The notes under the pieces were generated by a model. That model did not search any database. It worked only from the letters and a program-made list of their open reading frames with translations, and had not been told where the DNA came from. A DNA stretch of 64,000 nucleotides. Origin: Oceaniferula marina (GTDB lineage Bacteria > Verrucomicrobiota > Verrucomicrobiia > Verrucomicrobiales > Akkermansiaceae). This document shows positions 17,258 to 26,248 of this stretch, piece by piece. How positions within the stretch are numbered: the stretch's first letter is position 1; the number at the start of each line of letters is the position of its first letter. The stretch is from positions 248,001 through 312,000 of the forward strand of contig NZ_JACBAZ010000004.1 in assembly GCF_013391475.1 (NCBI RefSeq). The letters are read 5' to 3'. The translations under genes and the position numbers were made by a program.

Positions 17258-18472
17258 ATGAAAAACTCATTCACTCACAATCTCCCGGACAACAAAGGAT
17301 ACTTTGGAGAATATGGCGGCAGTTTCATCCCCCCCCAGCTGGAATCAATCATGGCTGAGATCTCGGACGCCTACGATGCCATCGTGCAAGAGGAATCATT
17401 CCTCGAGGAACTCAACGACCTCTATCAACACTACGTCGGCCGGCCAAGCCCGATTTTTCATGCCAAAAACCTCTCCGCCAAACACGGTGCGCAAATTTAC
17501 CTCAAGCGGGAAGACCTCAACCACACCGGAGCCCACAAAATCAACCACTGCCTCGGCGAAGCCCTGCTGGCAAAAAAGATGGGTAAAACCAAACTGATCG
17601 CAGAAACCGGAGCTGGACAACACGGTGTTGCCCTGGCCACGGCGGCTGCCCTCGTCGGCATGGAATGCGATATCTACATGGGTGAAGTCGACATTGCCAA
17701 AGAGCACCCGAATGTCGTGCGCATGCATATCCTCGGAGCCAAGGTTGTCCCGGTAACCCACGGCCTCAAAACCTTGAAGGAAGCCGTGGATGCAGCGTTT
17801 GAGGCTTACCTCACCGACCCCGTCAACCAATTCTACGCCATCGGCTCGGTTGTCGGCCCCCACCCGTTCCCCAAAATGGTCCGCGATTTCCAATCCGTCG
17901 TCGGCAACGAAGCACGCCAACAAATCCAGACCATGACCGGAAAGCTTCCCGACCATCTGGTGGCTTGCGTCGGCGGAGGGTCTAATGCCATGGGCCTCTT
18001 TTCCGCTTTCCTCGATGATGAATCGGTTGCCATGCACGGCGTGGAGCCCGCAGGAACCGACATAGAAGTTACCGGAAAACATGCAGCCACCATCAGCAAG
18101 GGAACTCCCGGAGTGATGCATGGGTTTAAATCCTACATGCTCCAAGACGAAGGTGGTGAGCCTTCTGCGGTTTACTCGGTTGCCAGTGGTCTCGACTACC
18201 CGTCGGTCGGCCCCCAACACAGCTATCTCAAAGACATCGGACGCGTGCAATACGCAACGGCAAGCGACCAGCAAGCGATCGACGCCTTCTTTGAACTCTC
18301 TCGCACCGAAGGCCTGATCCCGGCCATTGAGTCCTCCCATGCCGTCGCCCATGCCACCGTGGTGGCTCAAAACAACCCGGGCAGCATCATTCTGGTCAAC
18401 CTCTCAGGCCGCGGAGACAAGGACATCGACTTTGTCGTTGATCAATATGGCAAAGACTACGGGATTGGGTAG
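17258..18472 (+). CDS. trpB: Tryptophan synthase beta subunit
   Basis: The 404-residue protein has the TrpB1 length and sequence: [11 protein letters not shown] at the N-terminus, the PLP lysine in HTGAHKINH (Lys94), [10 protein letters not shown], and the phosphate-binding GGGSNAMG (about 242-249). It condenses indole and serine to tryptophan. No trpA or other trp genes are adjacent; the next gene encodes a nucleotidyltransferase 43 bp downstream. An orphan trpB with trpA elsewhere is common in this phylum; partner dependence cannot be judged here. Confidence 0.96.
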   Translation: MKNSFTHNLPDNKGYFGEYGGSFIPPQLESIMAEISDAYDAIVQEESFLEELNDLYQHYVGRPSPIFHAKNLSAKHGAQIYLKREDLNHTGAHKINHCLGEALLAKKMGKTKLIAETGAGQHGVALATAAALVGMECDIYMGEVDIAKEHPNVVRMHILGAKVVPVTHGLKTLKEAVDAAFEAYLTDPVNQFYAIGSVVGPHPFPKMVRDFQSVVGNEARQQIQTMTGKLPDHLVACVGGGSNAMGLFSAFLDDESVAMHGVEPAGTDIEVTGKHAATISKGTPGVMHGFKSYMLQDEGGEPSAVYSVASGLDYPSVGPQHSYLKDIGRVQYATASDQQAIDAFFELSRTEGLIPAIESSHAVAHATVVAQNNPGSIILVNLSGRGDKDIDFVVDQYGKDYGIG

Positions 18473-18515
18473 CTCAACTCTTGACTCGGAGCCCCGGCTT
18501 CGGGACTCTCACCCC

Positions 18516-19382
18516 GTGATCAACAAAGCCTTTATTCTGGGAGCCGGACTAGGAACCCGGCTCCGCCCCCTCACCGAGGTTTGCCCTAAACCTTTGGTTC
18601 CTATCTGGCACGAACCGATGGCAAACCACGCCCTTCGGCATTGCCAGAACGCCGGCATCGATCACTTTGCCATTAATACCCACCACCTTCCGGAAAAATG
18701 GCACGAGACCTACCCGGAGGATTCCTTCAACGGCTCATCGCTCCAATTTTTCCACGAACCCACGCTCTTGGATACCGGAGGCGGACTACGCAACATTACC
18801 CACTTCATCGGCTCCGACCCCATCCTCGTTTACAATGGCGACATCCTCACCGATATCGATATCCGCAGATTGATCCGGCAGCATGAGCAATCCAACAACC
18901 TGGCCACACTCGCCCTCCGATCGTCAGGGGACAACTGCAACGTCAACATCTCCGGTGAACAGGTGACCGATATGCGCAACCTGCTCGCGACCACCCCAGG
19001 AACTCACCAGTTCACCGGCATCTACTGCATCAACCCCGGGATTCTCGATCTCATTCCAGAAGGTGAAGTCGTCTCGATTGTGCCTGCCTTTATCGAACTC
19101 ATCCAGCGACAGCAACTCGGAGCCGTCGTGCTCGATGAGGGCGACTGGTGTGATATCGGAACCCCGGAGGCATACCGGGCCGTCCATCAAAAACTCCGGA
19201 ATACCCATCCCGACCCGATCCATCCGGAAGCCATCATCCACCCCGACGCAACAATCGACAGCTGCATTATCGGCCCCGGAGCCAAAATCGGGGCCCATGC
19301 CCGACTCCAAAACTGCATCGTCTGGCCCGGGGTGCACGTCCCCTCTGAACGCTCGGCAAGCGACTCCATTCTTTGCCACTAA
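18516..19382 (+). CDS. murU: Sugar-1-phosphate nucleotidyltransferase, MurU-like
   Basis: The 288-residue protein opens with the nucleotidyltransferase motif LGAGLGTRLRPLTEVCPKPLVP, shows the NGDIL metal-binding segment, and ends in a left-handed beta-helix tail (about 235-285, repeats such as HPEAIIHPDATIDS and IGPGAKIGAHA) that Pseudomonas MurU lacks. The GTG at 18516 is chosen since the motif starts seven residues later; an in-frame reading further upstream lies inside trpB. The next gene is an AmgK-like kinase, the partner of MurU in MurNAc/GlcNAc salvage, giving UDP-MurNAc. Other mannose- or glucose-1-phosphate transferases remain possible. Confidence 0.8.
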   Translation: MINKAFILGAGLGTRLRPLTEVCPKPLVPIWHEPMANHALRHCQNAGIDHFAINTHHLPEKWHETYPEDSFNGSSLQFFHEPTLLDTGGGLRNITHFIGSDPILVYNGDILTDIDIRRLIRQHEQSNNLATLALRSSGDNCNVNISGEQVTDMRNLLATTPGTHQFTGIYCINPGILDLIPEGEVVSIVPAFIELIQRQQLGAVVLDEGDWCDIGTPEAYRAVHQKLRNTHPDPIHPEAIIHPDATIDSCIIGPGAKIGAHARLQNCIVWPGVHVPSERSASDSILCH

Positions 19383-19429
19383 ATCAACTGCTTGACACAT
19401 AAAACCAAGCCATTAACACTGCGCTCCCC

Positions 19430-20401
19430 ATGCCCACAGACACCCTACTCACTGCGATCCGAACCCACCTCGATCTGAGCCCCACCCACACCTGCGTGAT
19501 CGAACCCATCACCAAAGGAGCATCAGGGCGCACCATCGTCCGCCTGCACCCCGAGGGGTTCCCGACCTACATCGGTATCCACTACACCATGGAGCGCAAA
19601 GACAATGCCAACTACCTGCCGGTGTCTGAATTTCTACGCGGAGCCAAGTTCAATGTGCCGGAAGTGATTTATGACAACCCAGGACGCAGGGTCGCCCTGA
19701 TCGAAGACCTCGGAGACCATGATCTGCTCAGCATGAAAGAGGAACCATGGGAGGTTCGCGAACCCATCTACCGCTCTGCCCTCGAGCAGCTTGACAAACT
19801 TTTCTACACTCGTCCCCCCAAGGACCTTGAATTCCAACCGGAGTTCGACACCGATCTCTACCGCTGGGAACAAGAATACTTCTTTGACCAACTTGCCGAC
19901 GAATTGCTCGACATGAACCCGGCCATCGTCGACGAGCTTTCCGAACACCCGGCTCTTGCCCAAATGGCCAAAGATCTCGGAGCGTCCTCGCGCAACCTCG
20001 TCCACCGGGACTTCCAATCCCAAAACATCATCGCCAAAGACGGAAAAGCCTGGCTCATCGATTTCCAGGGGATGCGCCGCGGCCGTCAGGAATACGATCT
20101 CGCATCATTGATCTACGATCCCTACATGAACCACAGCAAAGAGGATCAACAAAAACTCCTCGATCTCTGGGAGGAAGTCTCCGAAGAAGAACCCATCGCC
20201 CCAATCTTGCAAAAATGCGCCACCCAACGGCTGATGCAAGCCATGGGGGCTTTTGCCAAAATCGGACGTCAACCGCATCAGGAATGGTATCTCCAGCAGA
20301 TCCCTGTTGCCGCCAAGATTCTCGCCGATGTGGTCGCAGGTTCGGATGTCGAGGAAGCGCTCAGCCCCGTCATTGAGGCCGTCGCCGAGCACTTCGCCTG
20401 A
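19430..20401 (+). CDS. amgK: APH-fold sugar kinase, AmgK-like
   Basis: The 323-residue protein has the aminoglycoside-phosphotransferase kinase fold: catalytic VHRDFQSQNII (about 191-201) and the DFG-equivalent LIDFQGMRRGRQEYDLASL (about 211-229), which closely matches the anomeric MurNAc/GlcNAc kinases. Together with the preceding nucleotidyltransferase it would rebuild UDP-sugars from peptidoglycan turnover, bypassing de novo synthesis and fosfomycin-sensitive MurA. The pair is adjacent in Pseudomonas too. Pairing and sequence support the call; specificity is unproved. Confidence 0.8.
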   Translation: MPTDTLLTAIRTHLDLSPTHTCVIEPITKGASGRTIVRLHPEGFPTYIGIHYTMERKDNANYLPVSEFLRGAKFNVPEVIYDNPGRRVALIEDLGDHDLLSMKEEPWEVREPIYRSALEQLDKLFYTRPPKDLEFQPEFDTDLYRWEQEYFFDQLADELLDMNPAIVDELSEHPALAQMAKDLGASSRNLVHRDFQSQNIIAKDGKAWLIDFQGMRRGRQEYDLASLIYDPYMNHSKEDQQKLLDLWEEVSEEEPIAPILQKCATQRLMQAMGAFAKIGRQPHQEWYLQQIPVAAKILADVVAGSDVEEALSPVIEAVAEHFA

Positions 20402-20470
20402 TTTTCGGGTAAACTTCGCAGATCTCCAGGTCACTGAGTATCCTGCGCCCGGTGGATACTCGCCTACACC

Positions 20471-21850
20471 ATGAAACTGAGCACCGTCACAGCCCGATTC
20501 ATTATTGCCCTGATTACTATGGGCATGGGCACGGCGATGCTCCTGATTGCCTATTTTGCTCCTTTTTCATCCGGCCCGAGCAACGCCCTCAACTCACTGG
20601 ACGCCCGTTGCATCAAGGCTATTTTTTCCGCCAGCACCCGGGTGACGGATTACCATCCGGACGAGCGAAGCATTAGCGTGCGTGCACTCGGAATCCACCC
20701 GGAACAAAGCAAACCTATCCAGCGGCTGCTGATCACGGACGACCCGGAACGCATTTTCGAATCGTCTCCACCATCTCCGCTCGATTACGCTGTTATGCTC
20801 GAACACTTGCATGATCGTGGGTATCGCCATGTGTTACTGGCCACCCACATGAGCTGGGATCGAGAACAAGACTATGAGGATGCTAAGGATGATGGGCTCG
20901 AGGGCTTTGACGAAAACCTGCTGTCGATCCATGCCCTGAACACCAAGCTCGCACTCTTTGAGCAATCAGCCATTGGTTTCCCGGTCACCCGAGGTGCTCA
21001 GGACCAAACCATCCCGGAACCGCTCAAACGCTCATTAATCCCCTACGCCCAAGTCTCTGGCAACCATCAGTTGATCCCCATGGTCAATCAAGTGCCCCTA
21101 CCAAGCCAAGTGCAGGGAGGCCCTCACACGCTGGGCGGATTCAACCGGATTGAAAGCTCTCCCTCCTCATCCGACACCACCCCGCTCCTGGCCCATTGGA
21201 GCCAAGACGGCTTAATTCCCTCGCTCGCCCTGCTCGCCATCATGCAAGCACACAACGTCCCCCCGGAAGAGCTCCACATCGATTGCGGCAAGCGTATTAT
21301 TCTAGGCCATGACGGCCCCCATATTCCCATCGACGAATACGGACAAACCCCGGCACCGGATCCAGGCAGCAGCGCACTCGGAAGAAAACCTGCCCCCGCC
21401 ACCATTGCCCACGAGCTCATCACCACCCGGGAAAAAGACCAAGGTTCAAATAAGTTAGAACAAAGCACCGCCTCCGCAATGGTCCTGATCATGGCCAAAG
21501 GAGCGATTGCTTCCCAGATCAACCTCTACGATGAGGAACATCTGGCCCAACTCCCCATTCTCTGTGAAACCCTACCGACCCCCGGTGAGGACACCTGCTA
21601 CCAACGACTCCCCTTCAGCCTTGAACTCGCCCTGATCGTCGGTCTTAGCCTCATCCTCTGTCGATATCTCACGCTGTCCCCATATTACCGGCACTTGGCA
21701 TTTACACTGACCATCGCTCTGCTTATGATCGCTGTCCTCATTCTGGTAGAAACCCGCCACCAATGGTTCGGCCTCTCGGCACCCCTGACCGCCCTCCTGA
21801 CCGCCTGGCTGACCTCAAGCCAGATTAAAAAAACAGAAACCACAGAGTAA
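20471..21850 (+). CDS. CHASE2-like membrane protein without output domain
   Basis: The 459-residue protein has one N-terminal membrane helix (about 10-30), a large extracytoplasmic region (about 35-375) and two or three C-terminal helices (about 378-450), then ends. The pattern SPLDYAVMLEHLHDRGYRHVLLATHMSWDREQD resembles the PPSRxxYAxLLxxL...V..D segment of CHASE2 sensory domains, and the one-plus-three helix layout is that of CHASE2 receptors. No kinase, cyclase or other signalling domain follows. The family assignment is tentative. Confidence 0.45.
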   Translation: MKLSTVTARFIIALITMGMGTAMLLIAYFAPFSSGPSNALNSLDARCIKAIFSASTRVTDYHPDERSISVRALGIHPEQSKPIQRLLITDDPERIFESSPPSPLDYAVMLEHLHDRGYRHVLLATHMSWDREQDYEDAKDDGLEGFDENLLSIHALNTKLALFEQSAIGFPVTRGAQDQTIPEPLKRSLIPYAQVSGNHQLIPMVNQVPLPSQVQGGPHTLGGFNRIESSPSSSDTTPLLAHWSQDGLIPSLALLAIMQAHNVPPEELHIDCGKRIILGHDGPHIPIDEYGQTPAPDPGSSALGRKPAPATIAHELITTREKDQGSNKLEQSTASAMVLIMAKGAIASQINLYDEEHLAQLPILCETLPTPGEDTCYQRLPFSLELALIVGLSLILCRYLTLSPYYRHLAFTLTIALLMIAVLILVETRHQWFGLSAPLTALLTAWLTSSQIKKTETTE

Positions 21851-21917
21851 GGCGACCACTTTACGCACAACAACGCCGAACACAAAAACCCGGAAAGCCC
21901 CCCATCGCTCATAGCCG

Positions 21918-22005
21918 ACTCACCGACTCACCGACTCACCGACTCACCGACTCACCGACTCACCGACTCACCGACTCACCGACTTCCTGACTTCCTGACT
22001 TCCTG
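21918..22005 (+). repeat. Octanucleotide tandem array upstream of argB
   Basis: Eight perfect copies of ACTCACCG (21918-21981) run directly into three copies of ACTTCCTG (21982-22005). The argB ATG lies 21 bp further on. There are no spacers, so it is not a CRISPR. Confidence 0.97.
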
Positions 22006-22026
22006 ACTTCCATCCTCCATCTTCCC

Positions 22027-22908
22027 ATGTCTCTCGATACCACCATCCACAAAGCGTCCACCCTCATTGAGGCCCTTCCCTACCTGCAATCCTTTCGTGG
22101 ACATACCTTTCTGATCAAAATGGGAGGATCCGCCATGGATGACCCGGAATTGGTCAAAAAAGTCATGCGCGACATCGTGTTTCTTGAAGTTGCCGGCATC
22201 AACCCGGTGGTCGTTCACGGAGGAGGCAAGGCGATCTCCGCAGCCATGGCCAAATCCGGACTGAAGGCCGAATTCATCGGAGGCTTCCGGGTCACAACCC
22301 CCGAAGCCATCGAAATCGTCGAACAAACACTCTCCCACACCATCAACCCAGGATTGGTCGAAATGATCAGACATTTCGGTGGCAAAGCCGCCGGAGTCCC
22401 GGGAACCGACGTCTTTCTCGGTGAGCGCATCCAAGCGAAAAACGACAGCGGACAATCCGTCGATATCGGTCGCGTCGGCCAGGCCGTCGGCTGCCAATTG
22501 GAAAAAATGCAGGAAGCTCTGGACGCCGAAATCGTCCCGGTCATCTCCCCGCTGGCATCCGAGCTAGGCACCGGCAAACCCCTCAACGTCAACGCCGACC
22601 TCGCCGCAGCCGCCCTCGCCAAACAACTTCGGGCTACCAAGCTCGTCTACCTTTCCGATGTCCCCGGCATTCTCAGCGACCCCAGCGATGAAAGTTCCCT
22701 CATCCCATCCATCAACCCGGAGGGCGCCAAACACCTCATGGCCGACGGCACTATCTCCGGAGGAATGCTGCCAAAAATCCAATCCGCCCTCGATGCCATC
22801 CACGCCGGAGTCGGCAAAGTGCACTTCATCGACGGCCGTATGCCCCACTCCCTTTTACTCGAAATCTTCACCCAATCGGGAATCGGCACCGAGATCACCG
22901 GAACTTGA
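22027..22908 (+). CDS. argB: Acetylglutamate kinase
   Basis: The 293-residue protein carries the amino-acid kinase motifs IKMGGSAMDD (about 36-45), VVHGGGKAIS (about 62-71), NVNADLAAAALA (about 180-191) and the C-terminal ISGGMLPKI (about 242-250). It phosphorylates N-acetylglutamate in arginine synthesis. The long N-terminal helix region before the first motif suggests the arginine-inhibited hexameric form. It is a single gene here, without other arg genes, preceded by an unusual tandem repeat in place of a ribosome site. Confidence 0.96.
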   Translation: MSLDTTIHKASTLIEALPYLQSFRGHTFLIKMGGSAMDDPELVKKVMRDIVFLEVAGINPVVVHGGGKAISAAMAKSGLKAEFIGGFRVTTPEAIEIVEQTLSHTINPGLVEMIRHFGGKAAGVPGTDVFLGERIQAKNDSGQSVDIGRVGQAVGCQLEKMQEALDAEIVPVISPLASELGTGKPLNVNADLAAAALAKQLRATKLVYLSDVPGILSDPSDESSLIPSINPEGAKHLMADGTISGGMLPKIQSALDAIHAGVGKVHFIDGRMPHSLLLEIFTQSGIGTEITGT

Positions 22909-22996
22909 TCCGAGCAAAACCATTGCCGCATCATAGCGACGCAGCCACGTGTGTATTTTTATAAAAAACATACGTTTAAATTGTCTCATTTTCGGA

Positions 22997-23024
22997 TTGT
23001 CAGAGTCCCGCACATGCTTATGAT
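22997..23024 (+). promoter_or_regulatory. Sigma-70 type promoter for the secreted-protein gene at 23098
   Basis: TTGTCA (22997-23002), 16-bp spacer, TATGAT (23019-23024). The gene starts 73 bp downstream of the -10. Confidence 0.6.
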
Positions 23025-23097
23025 GCCGCCGCTTTGAAGACAGACGAAAGTCGTTTATCTCGACGTTCTTAGCCACTTTTTCTTCACCCTTCAGACC

Positions 23098-24138
23098 ATG
23101 AAACGCGCGCTCAAACTCAGGGTTCTCACTTCTCTTATCCTTCCCTTGTCCTTGGGAACTTCCCTACAGGCACAAACCACGACCGACCCGGTCGGAGTCG
23201 TCAAAATCACCATTGATGCGGCACCGTCAGAAGGAGCTTCCAAACTGACAGCCATCTCCGCCACCCTGCGCAACAGCATCTCCCACCAGGGATCGGCAAC
23301 GGCCATCGGCAGCTTTGGAGCCAATGTGCAAACACTCGAAACCGGCGTCACCACCTGGACCGCCGACCAATGGACCACAGAAGCCCATCTCTGCTACATC
23401 GAAAATGCAGCCGGTGCCGAGGAAGCCTACCTCATCACCTCCATGGATGAAAGCACCGGCCAACTCACCCTCTCCACCACCTTCGACCTCACTGCCCGCT
23501 ACACCGCCACCCCAACGTTCCGGATTGTGAAAGCGTGGACTCTCGGCTCACTCTTCGGAACAGATGCAGTTCCATTTGCAACTGCAAGCTCACCCACGGA
23601 TGCTGATAATGTGTATGCTTGGGATGGTTCTGCATGGATCACCTACTTTCACAATGGTTCTTCATGGCAATCACCTGCCACTTCCTTCGGAGGAGATGCT
23701 AACGATACAGTAATTTTTCCGGATGAAGGCTTACTGGTAATGAGAAAAACGACTACTGATGTTACGATCACAATCAATGGAAGCGTGCCAATCAAACCCC
23801 AAATCAGCACAATTCCTGGAAACGGTCTCACTTTTATCAGTACTCGGTATCCTGTAGGAACCACTCTCGTTCAAACAAATATACACAATCATGAAGGTTG
23901 GACCTCGGCCAGCTCCCCAACTGATGCTGATATCATATACATTTGGAACAACACCTCAAATTCATGGACTACCTACTGGCATAACGGATCTTCTTGGCAA
24001 TCCCCCGCTACCTCCTTTGGAGGAAATGCTAACGATGAAGCTATTGCGGCTGACTCAGCGATGTTCATCTACAGAAAAACAGAGGCCTCCGCGGAAAACG
24101 CAGGCCATACACACCCCATGCCATACACTCCGAACTAG
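23098..24138 (+). CDS. Secreted protein with a duplicated segment; function unknown
   Basis: The 346-residue protein starts with a signal peptide (KRALKLRVLTSLILPLSLG, cleavage near LQA). The N-terminal half (about 30-150) is a beta-rich domain with a Verrucomicrobia look. The second half holds two copies of a 55-residue unit, each with SSPTDAD, HNGSSWQSPATSFGG and a closing RKT (about 162-218 and 273-331). No PEP-CTERM tail or enzyme motif is present. Base composition changes inside the gene: up to about 23,590 third positions are G/C-rich, afterwards A/T-rich, which suggests recombination. I do not recognise a characterised function. Confidence 0.75.
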   Translation: MKRALKLRVLTSLILPLSLGTSLQAQTTTDPVGVVKITIDAAPSEGASKLTAISATLRNSISHQGSATAIGSFGANVQTLETGVTTWTADQWTTEAHLCYIENAAGAEEAYLITSMDESTGQLTLSTTFDLTARYTATPTFRIVKAWTLGSLFGTDAVPFATASSPTDADNVYAWDGSAWITYFHNGSSWQSPATSFGGDANDTVIFPDEGLLVMRKTTTDVTITINGSVPIKPQISTIPGNGLTFISTRYPVGTTLVQTNIHNHEGWTSASSPTDADIIYIWNNTSNSWTTYWHNGSSWQSPATSFGGNANDEAIAADSAMFIYRKTEASAENAGHTHPMPYTPN

Positions 24139-24188
24139 TGTATGCTGATTGATATTTAACAAAGCAATAGTCACTCCATTACAATCTG

Positions 24189-24851
24189 ATGAAGATCCCG
24201 ACGACATCTCTTTTTGCAATCACCCTGCTAAGTACATATACTCATCTGCACGCAGCATCAGCGTCTTACTGGTTAATCAACAACCAAACCGGTAATGAAT
24301 TTAAAGATCAATTTGGAGTAGCCTTGGATTCTGGAACTCCGAACACTGAAAATGGAAACGGCACAGTTTTTCAATTGGGCTATTTTTCGATCAGCACAAG
24401 TGCCTTTACCGGCGATTGGATGCCCATCGCCGGCTTAGATTCGGCCAATGCATCCCTCACTCTCAACATCGGCGATTTTGATGCCCAAACAGGCAGCACT
24501 CCGATTCCTGACGGACTCTATTCAACAACGGTCACGTTTGACAGTGAAACAGGCAAAGATGTAGGCCTCCCATCGGCTGATACTCAACTTGCAATCCGCT
24601 TCTATAACGGAAATGACCCAAGCTCAAATCACTACAATACAGTAACCCGATCAGGGTGGACATTTACACCCCTCTCTGATCAAGGGTCAACGACTGCCCT
24701 TGATATATCTGGAGCTTCGCAAGGAACCTTGATGTGGCAGGACGGTGGAGCCAACGCATTCAAAACCACCATCGTGGCCGTGCCTGAACCGGCAAGCTTC
24801 ACCTTGCTCGGACTGGGAGCCCTTGGCCTGGTATTCAGGCGCCGTCGGTAA
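24189..24851 (+). CDS. PEP-CTERM sorted secreted protein
   Basis: The 220-residue protein has a signal peptide (LFAITLLSTYTHLHAASA) and a canonical C-terminal PEP-CTERM tail: VPEPAS, a hydrophobic stretch and a basic end FRRRR. Such tails are recognised by an exosortase-type system that delivers proteins to the surface or to extracellular matrix; no exosortase gene is in this window. The central part is beta-rich, without a recognised domain. It is 50 bp downstream of the previous secreted protein and is closed by a strong terminator. Confidence 0.88.
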   Translation: MKIPTTSLFAITLLSTYTHLHAASASYWLINNQTGNEFKDQFGVALDSGTPNTENGNGTVFQLGYFSISTSAFTGDWMPIAGLDSANASLTLNIGDFDAQTGSTPIPDGLYSTTVTFDSETGKDVGLPSADTQLAIRFYNGNDPSSNHYNTVTRSGWTFTPLSDQGSTTALDISGASQGTLMWQDGGANAFKTTIVAVPEPASFTLLGLGALGLVFRRRR

Positions 24852-24877
24852 GCATCTATTGACAATCCATTTTCACC

Positions 24878-24912
24878 AAACGGACGGCGCATCTGCGGCG
24901 TCCGTTTTTTTT
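24878..24912 (+). terminator. Rho-independent terminator after the PEP-CTERM gene
   Basis: Stem AAACGGACG/CGTCCGTTT (24878-24907 with a 12-nt loop) followed by a run of T. Confidence 0.88.
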
Positions 24913-24941
24913 GTTTCATGCAATAGCCAGATACAGCACAA

Positions 24942-24975
24942 GCGGTAGGGCGGATTGGCCTCAATCCGCAGTCGG
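24942..24975 (+). repeat. Dispersed hairpin repeat, copy 1
   Basis: A perfect hairpin GCGGATTG/CAATCCGC with loop GCCT (24950-24969), flanked by GGTAGG on the left and GTCGG on the right. The reverse complement, with a compensatory stem change and the same flanks, is at 61235-61268. Confidence 0.8.
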
Positions 24976-25045
24976 CACCACACCATCAGCGGTTTGCCCA
25001 AGGGGACCACTGCCATTGTTGCCATGGAGCCTTTAAAGCCAGCCA

Positions 25046-26194
25046 TTATGCGGGTGGCAAAGCCAGCAGCCCAAAGTACCAATCCCATGTCTGCCACCCC
25101 CAGAACATCCAGCACACAGCACCAAAGGCAAGGCTGGGGCCAAACGGCAGACGACTGCCAAATCCCATCCGCCCCAAAATGGCGAGGACAATGCTGAACA
25201 GGCAGGCGGCAAATACGGTAAACAGGACCGACTGCCATCCGAGGCAAGCACCGAGCATCCCCATCAGATACACATCCCCCATGCCCATCGCTTCACGAGG
25301 AATCGTCACTTGGCGAGCTTTGCCGGACAGCGACTTTAATTCCTCAATCATCAAGGTTTTCCCTTTGACCTCAATCCGGTCCCCCTTGATGACCAACTCC
25401 TTGGCCTTGATCTTTTTCCCATCCACCCGGAACCCACTTCCCTCAATGATCAGGCGGTCACTGTCTCGGAAAAATAAATACGACCAGCCGTGAGCCTCGC
25501 CATCGATCACAAAACATAGCTCCTGATAGGTGTCATCACCTTCAACCTCCTCATCGGGCTCACGCAGCATCCACTCGACCGGTTCATCAAAGCGCATGTT
25601 CTTCTTACCAAAGGCGAGCTTTCCAAGAATCACCACCGCATACAAGCCCCCGAAACCTGCTAAAAACCCCAGCACAGACATCCACAAGCCTTCACTCCAG
25701 GACGTAGCCCGCAGATGCTCTTGAATCAAAACGCCGGCCAACAACCCCAGACCAGTCCCCAACCAGGTCACGGAAAGTGGAATCACCATCAACTCAGCAT
25801 CAACAAAAACAACCACCACCAGCAAGGCCATCAACGCCATGTAGAACAAGGCAAGCGCTGGAGATGCGGGAAAGGCCACCCACATCAATAAAAACAAACA
25901 AGCGGTCAGCAGCTCCACGAGAAAATAGCGAAAGGGAATCCGACAAGCACACTCGGCACACTTGCCGCCTTGCAATAACCAGGTCAGTAGCGGAATGTTC
26001 CGATACCAAGGGATCTCCTTTTCACATTGAGGGCAAAACGAGCGCTTCGGCTGATTGACGGATAACCCGCGCGGGAGTCGGTAAATCGCAACATTCAAAA
26101 ATGACCCCACACAAGAACCCACCAGAAAAGCAGATACCACAAACAGAGGATGCTGCCAGTTCACAGCATGCATCGCATCAAAAAATCTCGGCAT
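25046..26194 (-). CDS. pilD: Prepilin peptidase / N-methyltransferase (A24) with a large cytoplasmic insert
   Basis: The 382-residue protein has the N-terminal domain with paired CxxC motifs (Cys54/57 and Cys79/82), the first catalytic aspartate in FVDAELMVIP (Asp132) and the second in GMGD (Asp307), within about eight membrane helices. It cleaves and methylates type IV prepilins and pseudopilins at the inner membrane. Between the helix ending near 190 and GMGD lie about 100 hydrophilic, beta-rich residues (acidic near 205-225, then GDRIEVKGKTLMIEE) absent in E. coli-type enzymes, where only a short loop occurs. ATG 26194 is used; the frame is open further upstream only because it reads through a tandem array. 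Confidence 0.9.
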   Translation of the reverse strand: MPRFFDAMHAVNWQHPLFVVSAFLVGSCVGSFLNVAIYRLPRGLSVNQPKRSFCPQCEKEIPWYRNIPLLTWLLQGGKCAECACRIPFRYFLVELLTACLFLLMWVAFPASPALALFYMALMALLVVVVFVDAELMVIPLSVTWLGTGLGLLAGVLIQEHLRATSWSEGLWMSVLGFLAGFGGLYAVVILGKLAFGKKNMRFDEPVEWMLREPDEEVEGDDTYQELCFVIDGEAHGWSYLFFRDSDRLIIEGSGFRVDGKKIKAKELVIKGDRIEVKGKTLMIEELKSLSGKARQVTIPREAMGMGDVYLMGMLGACLGWQSVLFTVFAACLFSIVLAILGRMGFGSRLPFGPSLAFGAVCWMFWGWQTWDWYFGLLALPPA

Positions 26195-26248
26195 GCCGCA
26201 GGCTACTTCAAGATGAAGCACGAATCGAGCGAATCGAACGAATTTTTT

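Noticed and set aside
18327-18515. ATG start for the MurU-like gene inside trpB
   Set aside because: The first 63 residues would overlap trpB and precede the conserved nucleotide-binding motif; GTG 18516 fits better.
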